Of a stretch of 64,000 bases of DNA, positions 7,943-17,945 are shown piece after piece. Position numbers and translations under genes: made by a program. The notes under the pieces are model-generated. The model was not told the DNA's origin, searched no databases, and worked only from the letters and a program-made list of their open reading frames with translations. Source of the stretch: CAVQND01 sp049518415 (GTDB lineage: Bacteria > Verrucomicrobiota > Verrucomicrobiia > Limisphaerales > UBA8199); the NCBI GenBank assembly GCA_049518415.1, contig JBEKRX010000037.1, forward strand, positions 1 through 64,000, read 5' to 3'. Each line of letters begins with the position of its first letter. The stretch's first letter is position 1.

Positions 7943-10615
7943 TCATCCGAGTTCAAACGTTCGGAACTTCCACGGGTCGATCTGGAACGTCAGCCGGTGG
8001 TCGTGGAAGGCAGCAGCCTTGGTCTTGCGGCCCAGCAGGTCGGTTTCGACTGCCGTCGCCATGGGCAGACCGATCTCGACCGCGCTCTCCGCCGCCTTGC
8101 CTTCATTCTCTAGCACGCGCAACTCGTATTTTCGCCCTGGCTTCTTGCGCAGGGTTGAGAGCAATAGGGTTTCGGGTGTCACCCGGACAAAGCTCCGGGA
8201 TGGCTGGAGTTTCCCGCCATGTACCGGCTCGACGTAGCACAGCAATGGCCGAGCCAGACCTGCCGCCGCTCGCAGGCGGGCGGCGTTGCTCAGCTCCTCC
8301 GGCCCGTGGGGCCACAGGGCGTGGCGGTATTCCGAGTAAAGCGGCCAGCCGTATTCGTTGGTGAAGAGGGACTCCCACTCGCGCATGATCAGGTTCCCGA
8401 CGCTCCCCTTTGGATCGCGGCAAAACCATTGCGTACCCGGATGGAGCACCAGCAGTCCCGCGTCCTGGCCAATGAGATCGGCGAAAGTCAGGGCATGGAA
8501 CGCGCTCTTTTCGGTCGCCTCGACGGCCAGCGGATAATCCCGAACCACTTTGCGCACCTCGAAGGCCGGGGCGAACGACAACCAATACCCGGAATTCAGG
8601 TCCAAGGGTCCAGTGCCTGTGAAAAGTGGTGGGACTTGCGCGAACACGCGGCTGACGACCTCCACATAAGGCTGCCCGGCGGCCAAGGTCACGCGCGTCT
8701 CGAAGTTCAGATACTTCCAGCGGTGATGGGCGCGAACCGTTGCCAGCAGCGGCCCTTTGGCGACCCAGTCCAGCCGCCCTTTTGACCTGGCGCTGTCGTA
8801 GTTCGCGGGCGGGTCCGGGCGGCGCGAAAGGTTCGGATTTGGCTTGCCCGTAAAGCGCGGAAACGCGACGCGCTTGCCGTCCACGGTCTCGCGCCCCGAC
8901 GGTTTATGGACGAGGCTCGCGACCGCGCCCGTCACCGGATCGAGCTCGACCCTCAGATACTCATTCTCGAGCCGGAACCTGGCTTCGTCGAGGACCAGGT
9001 CCGTCTTGCGGCCGGGTTGCGGGCTGGTCACCGGCTCGAGGTAATAAGTGTCGTAGCCGGCGCTCGGGACTTGGGCAGCCGGGAACGCCAACTCGGCCAT
9101 CACCAGGTTGCCCTCGCGGTCCTGCTCCGCTTTGATGAGCTGGGAGGGCAGGGTGTGGCCGGCGCGGTTCTTGATGACGAGGTCGCGGGTCTGCTCGGGC
9201 AAGGGATAGATCCTTCCAGTCAGAGCCAGGTCCTTGCGTTGGTGGCCCAACGCATTGAACACCGTGACCGCCAGTGGCCCTTGTTGATCCTTCCGCGAGT
9301 TGACCTTGCCGGCGAGTACTCTCAGGCTGGAGTCGAGCACGGCCCGGCCTTGGTTTTGGGCGGAGTCGAGCAGGTTATAGCCCAGGGCGCCCCAGGCGAA
9401 ATTATGTGTGTCTTCGATCCGATCCAGCGGCGCCATGCGGTCCCCTTGCCACCGCGAGTACTCGCACAAACCGACATCGTGGCTCTGGGAAGCCAAAAGG
9501 TCTTTCCAGGCCCGTTCGAGCGCCTCGCCTTGCGAGTCGCCCCCGAGGCCGGCTACCACCGCGTCCAACAACTCCGCCGCCAACAGCAATCCCTCCACCT
9601 TCCGATCCAGGATGCGCACCTGGTCGCCACCCAAACCCCACGTCAGCCACTTGTTAAAGGCTTCCATCGGCAGGGCGATCGTCTGCTTGGGGTCCGCGCC
9701 GTATTTCTCGAGGTACTCCCTGAGCGTTACGAATTCGACCTGGTATTGGGCAGCCAGGGCTTGGAATCGCTTGAGCGTGCCCCACTCGACGGCGTAGAGG
9801 TCCGGCAGCGGGTTCTGCCTTTCGGAGCCGGCCAGGTAGGCCGGGTGTTCCGGGTCTTCCCAGCCGAATTCCTCCCATCCGAACAGCAGTGGCGTCCCCA
9901 GGGCGGCCAGCTTCTTGAAGGCCGGAGCATCGGCGAGTTGTTTCGTCTCCACCCCAGGCAAGGAAAGCGAATGCTTGGGCACGCTGGGTATCGTCGTCCC
10001 GTCCACACCCTGCCAACGAATGACATTCTGCTCGAGGATCGGAATGCCGGTCCGGCCCCAGGTGTCCAATTGCGCCAGGCTCGCATAACGGTACCCCGCG
10101 CCCGCGGCAAGCTGTGGCACTTGCGGGTGCGTGAACTCTTCCTCTTCCAGGAACGTCGCCATTTCATAGCCCAGCGCCTGGCGGATTGCCTCGCGGCCAA
10201 CCACAAGCTGGCGAATGTTCGACTCACTGCCAATCGTCGTTCCCATTGGCTGGCCGTACGTTCCCCCGATCAACTCGAGCTTCCCCGCCGCCAGGTAGCT
10301 CTTGAGCCGCGCCGCCACCTCGGGGAATTTCTCCGCCATCCGCTCGTAGGCCCGGGCATCCAGGTTGAGGCAGGTCTTCACGTGCGGCGGCCGATCGACC
10401 ACTCCCATTGCGTCCAGCACCGACAGCACATTCGACTCGAGGCCCAACTGCCAGCCGATGCCGGTGTAGCTCCAATGGTTGCAAAGCACCACGCAGAACC
10501 GCGTCGGCGACTCGCCGGCAGGCCCGCCCTTCGCCAGGAATGGCCAGCCAGCGACCGCGCCAAGGCTCCCCAAAAGGCTGGTCCTAAGAAACTCCCTCCG
10601 CGTCGTTTGGTTCAT
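7943..10615 (-). CDS. Tat-exported GH38-like (alpha-mannosidase superfamily) protein
   Basis: An 890-residue protein beginning with a twin-arginine signal (TTRREFLRTSLLGSLGAVAG). The N-terminal half resembles the GH38 barrel: LCNHWSYTGIGW corresponds to the H-x-D/W entry motif, and LELIGGTYGQPMGTTIGSES followed by NIRQLVVGREAIRQALG corresponds to the GG.W.EPD...GES.IRQ...G block. The C-terminal third is beta-rich and ends like GH38 proteins (NEGKAAESAVEIGLPMATAV, then a final WKFRTFELG). The segment where GH38 enzymes carry the nucleophile Asp reads FLEEEEFTHPQVPQL, so that Asp appears replaced by Glu. It probably trims plant glycans in the periplasm. Activity as a mannosidase is uncertain. 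Confidence 0.72.
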   Translation of the reverse strand: MNQTTRREFLRTSLLGSLGAVAGWPFLAKGGPAGESPTRFCVVLCNHWSYTGIGWQLGLESNVLSVLDAMGVVDRPPHVKTCLNLDARAYERMAEKFPEVAARLKSYLAAGKLELIGGTYGQPMGTTIGSESNIRQLVVGREAIRQALGYEMATFLEEEEFTHPQVPQLAAGAGYRYASLAQLDTWGRTGIPILEQNVIRWQGVDGTTIPSVPKHSLSLPGVETKQLADAPAFKKLAALGTPLLFGWEEFGWEDPEHPAYLAGSERQNPLPDLYAVEWGTLKRFQALAAQYQVEFVTLREYLEKYGADPKQTIALPMEAFNKWLTWGLGGDQVRILDRKVEGLLLAAELLDAVVAGLGGDSQGEALERAWKDLLASQSHDVGLCEYSRWQGDRMAPLDRIEDTHNFAWGALGYNLLDSAQNQGRAVLDSSLRVLAGKVNSRKDQQGPLAVTVFNALGHQRKDLALTGRIYPLPEQTRDLVIKNRAGHTLPSQLIKAEQDREGNLVMAELAFPAAQVPSAGYDTYYLEPVTSPQPGRKTDLVLDEARFRLENEYLRVELDPVTGAVASLVHKPSGRETVDGKRVAFPRFTGKPNPNLSRRPDPPANYDSARSKGRLDWVAKGPLLATVRAHHRWKYLNFETRVTLAAGQPYVEVVSRVFAQVPPLFTGTGPLDLNSGYWLSFAPAFEVRKVVRDYPLAVEATEKSAFHALTFADLIGQDAGLLVLHPGTQWFCRDPKGSVGNLIMREWESLFTNEYGWPLYSEYRHALWPHGPEELSNAARLRAAAGLARPLLCYVEPVHGGKLQPSRSFVRVTPETLLLSTLRKKPGRKYELRVLENEGKAAESAVEIGLPMATAVETDLLGRKTKAAAFHDHRLTFQIDPWKFRTFELG

Positions 10616-10932
10616 AGTTCAAGAGACAATATCCACGTGCGATTGTCTGTCAATAAGCCTTGAAGCGCGACCAACGGATTTTGCCAAGGTGATCGGGCCG
10701 CGATGAGGTTTTCGCCACCCACAAGCCTGCAACGCCGGCCTCCGGCACGCTGTTTCTCTCGCCGAGTTGCGCCAACCGTCTCCACCGCCGCTGTCACCTT
10801 CCAGCCACCGCAGATGAAATGCCCCTGCCCTGACCTGAAAATGGAAACAATCTTGCTTGCGCCCCCACCGCAAGAACGCTTATACAAGTTTGCAATGAAC
10901 CGGCAAGAAACAACTAGTCACGAACACCAACC
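10616..10932. other. Divergent intergenic region
   Basis: This stretch separates two divergently transcribed Tat-signal genes and must hold both promoters. I see no convincing -35/-10 pair, repeat or operator, and no protein-like frame. Confidence 0.4.
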
Positions 10933-12420
10933 ATGAACTGTACTGAAATGAAGCGCCGTGAGTTTCTGCAAGCCACGGCGACGATTGGCTTGGCGGCGGC
11001 GAGCGGGGCACTGTGCCCGGCGGCCTTTGCCGCTCAAACGCCCGACATGCGCCTTGGGGCGAGCGACCTCCGGGTTCAACCTGTGCTGACCTACGGCCTC
11101 ACCCAGCGCCAGAAGGGGCGGAGTTGGCGACCCTGGGGAGACCTCCAGACCGAGCAAGCCGTGACAGACGAAGTGGCGCGCATTGAAGGTGAACTCAAGC
11201 ATCTGACCGGCCTGGCTGACTTCGGGCTGCACGCGTTGCCGCCTGCCAAGCTCAGCGCCAGGCAACAGGTGGACGCACTGAAGGATTCGAAGGCCGACGC
11301 ACTCGTGGTCTACGCCTCTGGCGGCGGCACGGAGATGCTGGAGGCCCTGGCTGGCTTGGGCAAACCCATGGTGATCTTCGTTCGCGAGAAGTCGGGCCCC
11401 TATTACTTGTGGCACGAAATCGTGGACTCCCGCTTCTTGCGCAGCCACACCGACGAGGTGAAGCAAGCCAACGCCGGACTGGAGGACGTGGTGGTGGACG
11501 ACCTGGCGGAGATTCTTTGGCGGCTCCGCGCCTTGTACGGTCTGAAAAACACGGTCGGCCGCCGCATCGTCTGCGTGGGCGGCCCGGGCGGCTGGGCCTG
11601 TCCCCAGGCGCCAGAGCGGGCCCGCCAGCGTTTTCAACTCGACATGGTGACGGTGCCGATCCCCGAGGTCAACGCCCTGATCGAGTCGGCCCGGAAGGAC
11701 GCAGCCAAGGTCGCCCAGCACAAGCAGGAAGCCCGCAGTTACCTCGGGGCCCGCGGTGTCGCCTCCCGGATCGGGGAAGACGCCGTGGCGGAGGCCTTCC
11801 TCCTCAAGGAGGTGTTTCGCGGTCTGATGACGCAGCACGGTGCCTGCGCGGTCACCACCAACGCCTGCATGAACAGCTATGCCGGCATCATGCCCTGTCT
11901 CACCCTCACCCTGACCAACGACGCCGGCTGCATGGCCTACTGCGAGTCGGACTTCGTCAACATTCCCGCCGGCATCCTCATGCACTACATCGCCGGCCGG
12001 CCCACCTACTTTTGCAATCCCACCTTTCCCCACGCGGGGCGGATGCTCTTCGCCCACTGCACCGCCCCGCGGCGGATGGACGGCAAAAGGCTCGAACCGG
12101 TCACGCTGGTCACCCATTACGAGTCGGATCACGGCGCCGCTACCCATGTCCATTTCCACAAAGGCCAGGCGGTCACCGTCATCAAGCCGGACTTCGAGGC
12201 CAGGCACTGGCTGGCCCTGACCGGCAAGATCGTGGACACCCCCTTCCTGGCCACCTGCCGCGCCCAGATCGAGATCGCCCTGGACGCCGACACTCAGGAT
12301 GTCATCCGCAACCTGCGCGGCTTCCACTGCCAAATCGCCTACGGCGACTGGGCGCGGGAAGTGGGCTATGCGGCGAAGAAAGTGGGGATTGAGGTGCAGC
12401 GCCTCCCCAAAGCGGTCTGA
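10933..12420 (+). CDS. Tat-exported L-fucose/arabinose isomerase-fold protein (paralogue 1)
   Basis: A 495-residue protein with a Tat signal (MKRREFLQATATIGLAAASG). The body has the fucose/arabinose isomerase-like architecture. A Rossmann-like N-domain contains DALVVYASGGGTEMLEAL. A C-terminal domain has the metal-ligand-type motif CMAYCESDF (Glu338, Asp340) followed by an HC motif in MLFAHCTAPRRMDG and a VTHYESDHGA segment. Intracellular FucI/AraA enzymes isomerise aldoses to ketoses with Mn2+; export of this fold is unusual, so a sugar-binding or extracytoplasmic sugar-converting role is inferred. Two further paralogues lie in the window (35929-37425 and 45599-47032). It is divergent from the GH38-like gene and followed by a decayed hydrolase fragment in the same frame. 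Confidence 0.72.
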   Translation: MNCTEMKRREFLQATATIGLAAASGALCPAAFAAQTPDMRLGASDLRVQPVLTYGLTQRQKGRSWRPWGDLQTEQAVTDEVARIEGELKHLTGLADFGLHALPPAKLSARQQVDALKDSKADALVVYASGGGTEMLEALAGLGKPMVIFVREKSGPYYLWHEIVDSRFLRSHTDEVKQANAGLEDVVVDDLAEILWRLRALYGLKNTVGRRIVCVGGPGGWACPQAPERARQRFQLDMVTVPIPEVNALIESARKDAAKVAQHKQEARSYLGARGVASRIGEDAVAEAFLLKEVFRGLMTQHGACAVTTNACMNSYAGIMPCLTLTLTNDAGCMAYCESDFVNIPAGILMHYIAGRPTYFCNPTFPHAGRMLFAHCTAPRRMDGKRLEPVTLVTHYESDHGAATHVHFHKGQAVTVIKPDFEARHWLALTGKIVDTPFLATCRAQIEIALDADTQDVIRNLRGFHCQIAYGDWAREVGYAAKKVGIEVQRLPKAV

Positions 12421-12990
12421 GGTCGAAACCAAAAGCGGCGCGGGGCAAACGCCAAGAGTTACACCAAGACGGAGGCGGAGGCGGACAAGGCTTTCAATGG
12501 GCCTATCGCCCCGCCCACCAGCGGGAAAGACGGACCCTACTTCTGGATCCGCCAAAAGATGCCCGCAGAGAAGACCTTCCCGCAGGGTTTCGAATATGTG
12601 CTGATGCCGGTCCTGACCACGCCAGGTGAAGTAAGACTGGAAACCGTGGAAGGAAAGACCGGCCTGGGGACTCCGCCGCCCAATCAGCCCTTGAATGGGG
12701 AATGGAAGGGGGCGATAAGGCCGGCCATTGCCGCCGCTCCAGGCGCGGCCGCGACGGCGGCGTTCACGCCGGCAGCCACTGGAAAGCTGGAGGCCTTGGT
12801 CACCATCGTGACCACGATGGACGGCGCTGATTTGCTCGGATTAGCCGAGCAGCGTCTCGCTAAGGCTGCAGCGGGCGGGTTTGATGCCATTGTCCAACAA
12901 AATACCCAATGGTGGAATGCGTCTTACGACCAACGGGAAAATGGGCGGGTCTGCGTCGTGCTCGGATTAGACTCTGGTCCGTGTTGGCGT
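12421..12990 (+). pseudogene. Internal fragment of a secreted glycoside-hydrolase-type gene
   Basis: Directly after the stop of the isomerase-fold gene, the same frame stays open and reads like an interior piece of a large secreted hydrolase. It has an acidic/aromatic stretch ending FNGPIAPPTSGKDGPYFWIR, then MPAEKTFPQGFEYVLMPVLT, an Ala/Pro-rich strand region, and FDAIVQQNTQWWNASYDQRE near the 3' end. The last motif resembles the helix before the catalytic barrel of GH95/DUF5703-like proteins. There is no signal peptide or start, and no continuation past about 12960, so both ends are missing. I infer a relic left by deletion. An ATG at 12559 could begin a 146-residue product but would encode only a partial domain. 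Confidence 0.55.
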
Positions 12991-13013
12991 AAACTGTAGC
13001 AAGGCCAAGCGCT

Positions 13014-15422
<2,409 letters not shown>

Positions 15423-15475
15423 AGTTCCTGACCGGCAAAACTCGTTGTCATCAGGTCAAGTTTCGCCGCGATTGC

Positions 15476-15498
15476 AATCCCGATTCCGAATCGGGATT
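15476..15498. terminator. Palindrome between convergent genes, possible bidirectional terminator
   Basis: Perfect 10-bp arms (AATCCCGATT / AATCGGGATT) around CCG, lying between the convergent copA and metal-sensor genes. There is no T-tract, so terminator function is only suggested by position. The core CCCGATTCnGAATCGGG recurs at 17524-17540. Confidence 0.4.
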
Positions 15499-15525
15499 CC
15501 AGAGGTGGTCTGAGGCGCAGCCTCG

Positions 15526-15990
15526 CTATGAATTGGTGCGCGCTGGCGCGCTCTGGGCGGGGTGTTCGCGGGGCGGTTGGGACCGCCGGGACTCGCGGGA
15601 GTGTTGCTGTTGTTTGAGCAATTGATCAAAGCGCGCCTGTTGCTCAGGCGTGAGCACGTCGCGGAAGGCCTGCATGACTTTCTCCACCTCTGCCTCCAAT
15701 TGCGGCCGCACCGGCTCGGTGATCTCGCGGGTGTGCTCCTGGCCTTGGCGGATAATCTTGTCGATGCGCTCGCGTTGGGCGGGGGTCAGGTTGAGTTCCT
15801 GCTGCATGTGGCGGAGCAGGTCCAGCCGCAGCCCGCCGGGCGAGAGCGGCCGAGCCTGGCGACCAGCGTTCCCGCCGTGCAGCGGGCGGACCGAGCGGAT
15901 GTGGCCGACGTGGTGGACTACCAGGCCTCCGGTCACCACCCCCGTGCCGAAGATCACCATTGCGGCCAGGATGACTCTCCAGGTGTTCAC
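15526..15990 (-). CDS. Periplasmic heavy-metal-resistance/Spy-type sensor protein (CnrX/ZraP-like)
   Basis: About 154 residues beginning with GTG. An N-terminal membrane anchor (TWRVILAAMVIFGTGVVTGG) precedes a His-rich stretch (VVHHVGHI). A four-helix heavy-metal-resistance domain follows, containing the two LTPxQ-type motifs: LNLTPAQRERIDKII and DVLTPEQQARFDQLL. It probably sits in the periplasm and senses or binds metal. The GTG overlaps the stop of the upstream anti-sigma-like gene by four bases (GTGA), and that gene follows the ECF sigma gene. Sigma, anti-sigma-like and sensor therefore form one unit reminiscent of cnrYXH. Longer upstream starts would run through the neighbouring gene and were rejected. 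Confidence 0.72.
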   Translation of the reverse strand: MNTWRVILAAMVIFGTGVVTGGLVVHHVGHIRSVRPLHGGNAGRQARPLSPGGLRLDLLRHMQQELNLTPAQRERIDKIIRQGQEHTREITEPVRPQLEAEVEKVMQAFRDVLTPEQQARFDQLLKQQQHSRESRRSQPPREHPAQSAPARTNS

Positions 15991-16301
15991 CGGGAAAGGT
16001 CGGGAGGTGGTTCTTGTTCCGCCGCCGCCAGCACCGTGCTCTCCAACTCTTGCGAGAGGTCGTTCGCCGGCAGGTTGCGGGCCGGACTGAACCACCACCA
16101 GGCGCCCAGCAGCAACATGACGCCCACACAAGGGGCGGCCGCGCGCCAGAGGGCCTGGGACCACAACGCCCAATGGTCCACCACGGGGCACGCCCGGAGG
16201 CGCGCCAGGAGGCGCTGCTCAAAGGTGTGCGGCACCTGCTCGCTCGGCGGATTCTGCCGGGCGGCCGCGATTAGTTTCCGTTCCAGTTTGGCAAGGTCCA
16301 T
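15987..16301 (-). CDS. Membrane-anchored anti-sigma-like protein
   Basis: A 104-residue protein: an N-terminal cytoplasmic segment (MDLAKLERKLIAAARQNPPS...FEQRLLARL), one transmembrane helix (about ALWRAAAPCVGVMLLLGAWWW) and a short periplasmic tail. This single-pass layout between an ECF sigma gene and a periplasmic sensor gene is that of a small anti-sigma factor. No recognised anti-sigma domain such as a zinc HxxxCxxC motif is visible, so the role is inferred from topology and position. It is translationally coupled to the sensor gene by a 4-nt overlap. An ATG five codons upstream (16316) is an alternative start. Confidence 0.6.
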   Translation of the reverse strand: MDLAKLERKLIAAARQNPPSEQVPHTFEQRLLARLRACPVVDHWALWSQALWRAAAPCVGVMLLLGAWWWFSPARNLPANDLSQELESTVLAAAEQEPPPDLSR

Positions 16302-16389
16302 ACAGCCTTTGGTCATTCAGACGCCCTGCCTCCGCCGGCGGTTACAGGCGGTCCGCCTTCGCCCGAAACCGGGCGCGCCGCCCAGGCCG

Positions 16390-16965
16390 TCAGAGATACT
16401 TCTCTTTCGCCGTTTTGGCCAGAATCCTCCGCATCTCCGCCCGCGCGCGGAACGCCCGCACCTTGACCAGCGGGACCGACCAGCCGGTCAGACTGGCGAT
16501 TTCCTTCACCGACCGTTCTTCGATTTCCAGGAGGTTGATGACCAGCCGCGCGGGCGGGGAGAGCTGTTCGAGCAGCCGCCCGACCAACTGGCGGGCCGCC
16601 TCGGCATGCTCGCCGGCCGGAGCCGGCGCGCTCAGCAAGCGCTCCAGCCAATCGTCTTCCGGCTCCGAGAGGTCCGAGAAAGTGGCCTCCCGGCTGCGTT
16701 GGTGGCCGCGCAGAAAATCGTAACAGGTGCGCACCGCCAGGCGCATCAGCCAATGCTCGAAGGGCGCTTCCGCGCGGAAAGTCCGGAGTTTCTGAAAGGC
16801 CTTCACCCAGACTTCCTGCACGATGTCCTCCACCTCGCTCTCCCGCCGCGCGTAGCGGCGAGCGGTGGCAAAAAGCCGGGGCGAATATTTCCCGACTAAC
16901 GGCCCGAAGCTGGCGGTGTCGCCTCGCAACACCGCGGCTATCAGGTCCGCTTCGGTCCGTTCCAT
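16390..16965 (-). CDS. ECF-family RNA polymerase sigma factor
   Basis: A 191-residue sigma-70 family protein of extracytoplasmic-function type. Region 2 is clear: a helix ending VGKYSPRLFATARR, then ESEVEDIVQEVWVKAFQKL and FEHWLMRLAVRTCYDFLR. Region 4 contains LSPPARLVINLLEIEERSVK and the helix-turn-helix EIASLTGWSVPLVKVRAFRA. It should direct RNA polymerase to a small envelope- or metal-stress regulon. It heads an operon with the anti-sigma-like and Spy-like genes, and copA ends opposite, so metal stress is the favoured signal. An ATG three codons upstream (16974) is possible. Confidence 0.88.
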   Translation of the reverse strand: MERTEADLIAAVLRGDTASFGPLVGKYSPRLFATARRYARRESEVEDIVQEVWVKAFQKLRTFRAEAPFEHWLMRLAVRTCYDFLRGHQRSREATFSDLSEPEDDWLERLLSAPAPAGEHAEAARQLVGRLLEQLSPPARLVINLLEIEERSVKEIASLTGWSVPLVKVRAFRARAEMRRILAKTAKEKYL

Positions 16966-17124
16966 CCGCCGCAATATGCCAAACTCGCTCCCGGAAAGTC
17001 AAAAGCCACCGTGCCTGGCTTGGGCGCTGGTGGCTGGGAGGGGCCGCATCCCGACTGCCACCAATTCCGCTCTACCCGCGCGCAGCGCGGCATTCTTCCG
17101 CCCTGTAGGGGCGAAACATACCAG

Positions 17125-17172
17125 CCCAGGGCAAGGCCCGTCCCGCCACGGCGGGACGGGCCTTGCCCTGGG
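17125..17172. repeat. Long perfect inverted repeat (22-bp arms)
   Basis: Arms of 22 bp at 17125-17146 and 17151-17172 around CACG form a very strong GC-rich hairpin. It lies upstream of the ECF sigma gene in gene-free DNA. There is no T-tract, so it resembles a REP-like palindrome more than a terminator. Confidence 0.75.
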
Positions 17173-17192
17173 TAAAGCGGAAAAACCGACCA

Positions 17193-17229
17193 CCCCCCTC
17201 CCATGCGCTCCGAGCGCATGGGAGGGGGG
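17193..17229. repeat. Near-perfect palindrome (18-bp arms)
   Basis: Arms at 17193-17210 and 17212-17229 (CCCCCCTCCCATGCGCTC and complement) flank a single base. It follows the 17125-17172 hairpin in the same gene-free stretch. Confidence 0.7.
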
Positions 17230-17270
17230 AAGGGGGGAGGGCTTCCGCCCGCGCTCGGGCTCACCCCTCC

Positions 17271-17298
17271 AGCCTCCAGCCTCCAGCCTCCAGCCTGC
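17271..17298. repeat. Intergenic AGCCTCC repeat
   Basis: Three perfect AGCCTCC units plus a final AGCCTGC. It is the same 7-bp unit found inside copA, here between genes and flanked by two copies of a GCTTCCGCCCGCGCTCGG sequence (17241 and 17302). Confidence 0.7.
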
Positions 17299-17484
17299 AC
17301 GGCTTCCGCCCGCGCTCGGCGGCAGTGTCAGGATGCGCCCGGTGCAGTGAGGGCGAAGGGGTCCTGGAATGGGCCACTGGGCTGGTTGTGCAACTGGCGG
17401 GGCAGGGCCTCAGACCCTGATCCAGACGGCCTGAAACCTCATCACGCAAAGGGCCTGGCGCGGCCGATCCGCAACCGAAAAACC

Positions 17485-17571
17485 AACCGCGGAATACGCT
17501 GAATACGCGGAAAGGCAGACGGTCCCGATTCGGAATCGGGAAATTCCGCGTATTCCGCGTGTTCCGCGGTT
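17485..17571. repeat. Nested inverted repeat with central palindrome
   Basis: Outer arms of 28 bp (17485-17512 and 17544-17571) match at 26 positions when one is reverse-complemented. They are themselves built on GCGGAATACGC-like units. The loop contains a second palindrome at 17523-17541 (TCCCGATT-CGG-AATCGGGA). I see no gene between 16966 and 17590; this whole stretch consists of structured repeats. Confidence 0.7.
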
Positions 17572-17590
17572 TACTCCTCCTCCAAAGAAT

Positions 17591-17854
17591 CTACCCCGCT
17601 TTTGGCGGCGTAACGCTGAAGGACCGCTCGAACTCAGCGGAGAACTTGTCCAAGGCGCTGGCGATTTTGGGCGGCTGCTCGACGAGCGTCGCCATCATCC
17701 GCTCGGCCATGTGCGGTTTGGTGCGGATCAGTTCGATCGCCGCCATAATGAGCGACAGGTGGTTGTTGACGTCGTGCCGCAGGTCGGACAGCTTTTGATG
17801 CAGCTCGTCCACCTGCTCGGCGGTCATAGAAACTGGTCGACTCGGCCGTGCCAT
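17591..17854 (-). CDS. Small histidine-kinase DHp-like protein
   Basis: An 87-residue protein whose core, KLSDLRHDVNNHLSLIMAA, resembles the phospho-acceptor H-box helix of sensor histidine kinases (LRHDVNN type). A second helix follows. There is no ATP-binding (HATPase) domain and no transmembrane segment. It could be a stand-alone dimerisation/phosphotransfer module or a divergent partner of a kinase encoded elsewhere. The start may instead be the internal ATG at 17827. It is divergent from recF and next to the repeat-rich stretch. Function is inferred from one motif. Confidence 0.6.
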   Translation of the reverse strand: MARPSRPVSMTAEQVDELHQKLSDLRHDVNNHLSLIMAAIELIRTKPHMAERMMATLVEQPPKIASALDKFSAEFERSFSVTPPKAG

Positions 17855-17945
17855 AGTCTAACGATGCCCTGAAAGGTCCCCCCGATGCAAGCGGCTTTCC
17901 GTCAACTTTTCGTGTCCTTTTGCGCCGTTTTGTGGCAAAGCAGTC

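Noticed and set aside
8906..12555. Long antisense frames opposite the GH38-like gene (8906-10663) and the isomerase-fold gene (10918-12555)
   Set aside because: They are rich in Arg, Gly, His and Val, show no domain, and mirror real genes with clear motifs; they result from high GC at third positions.
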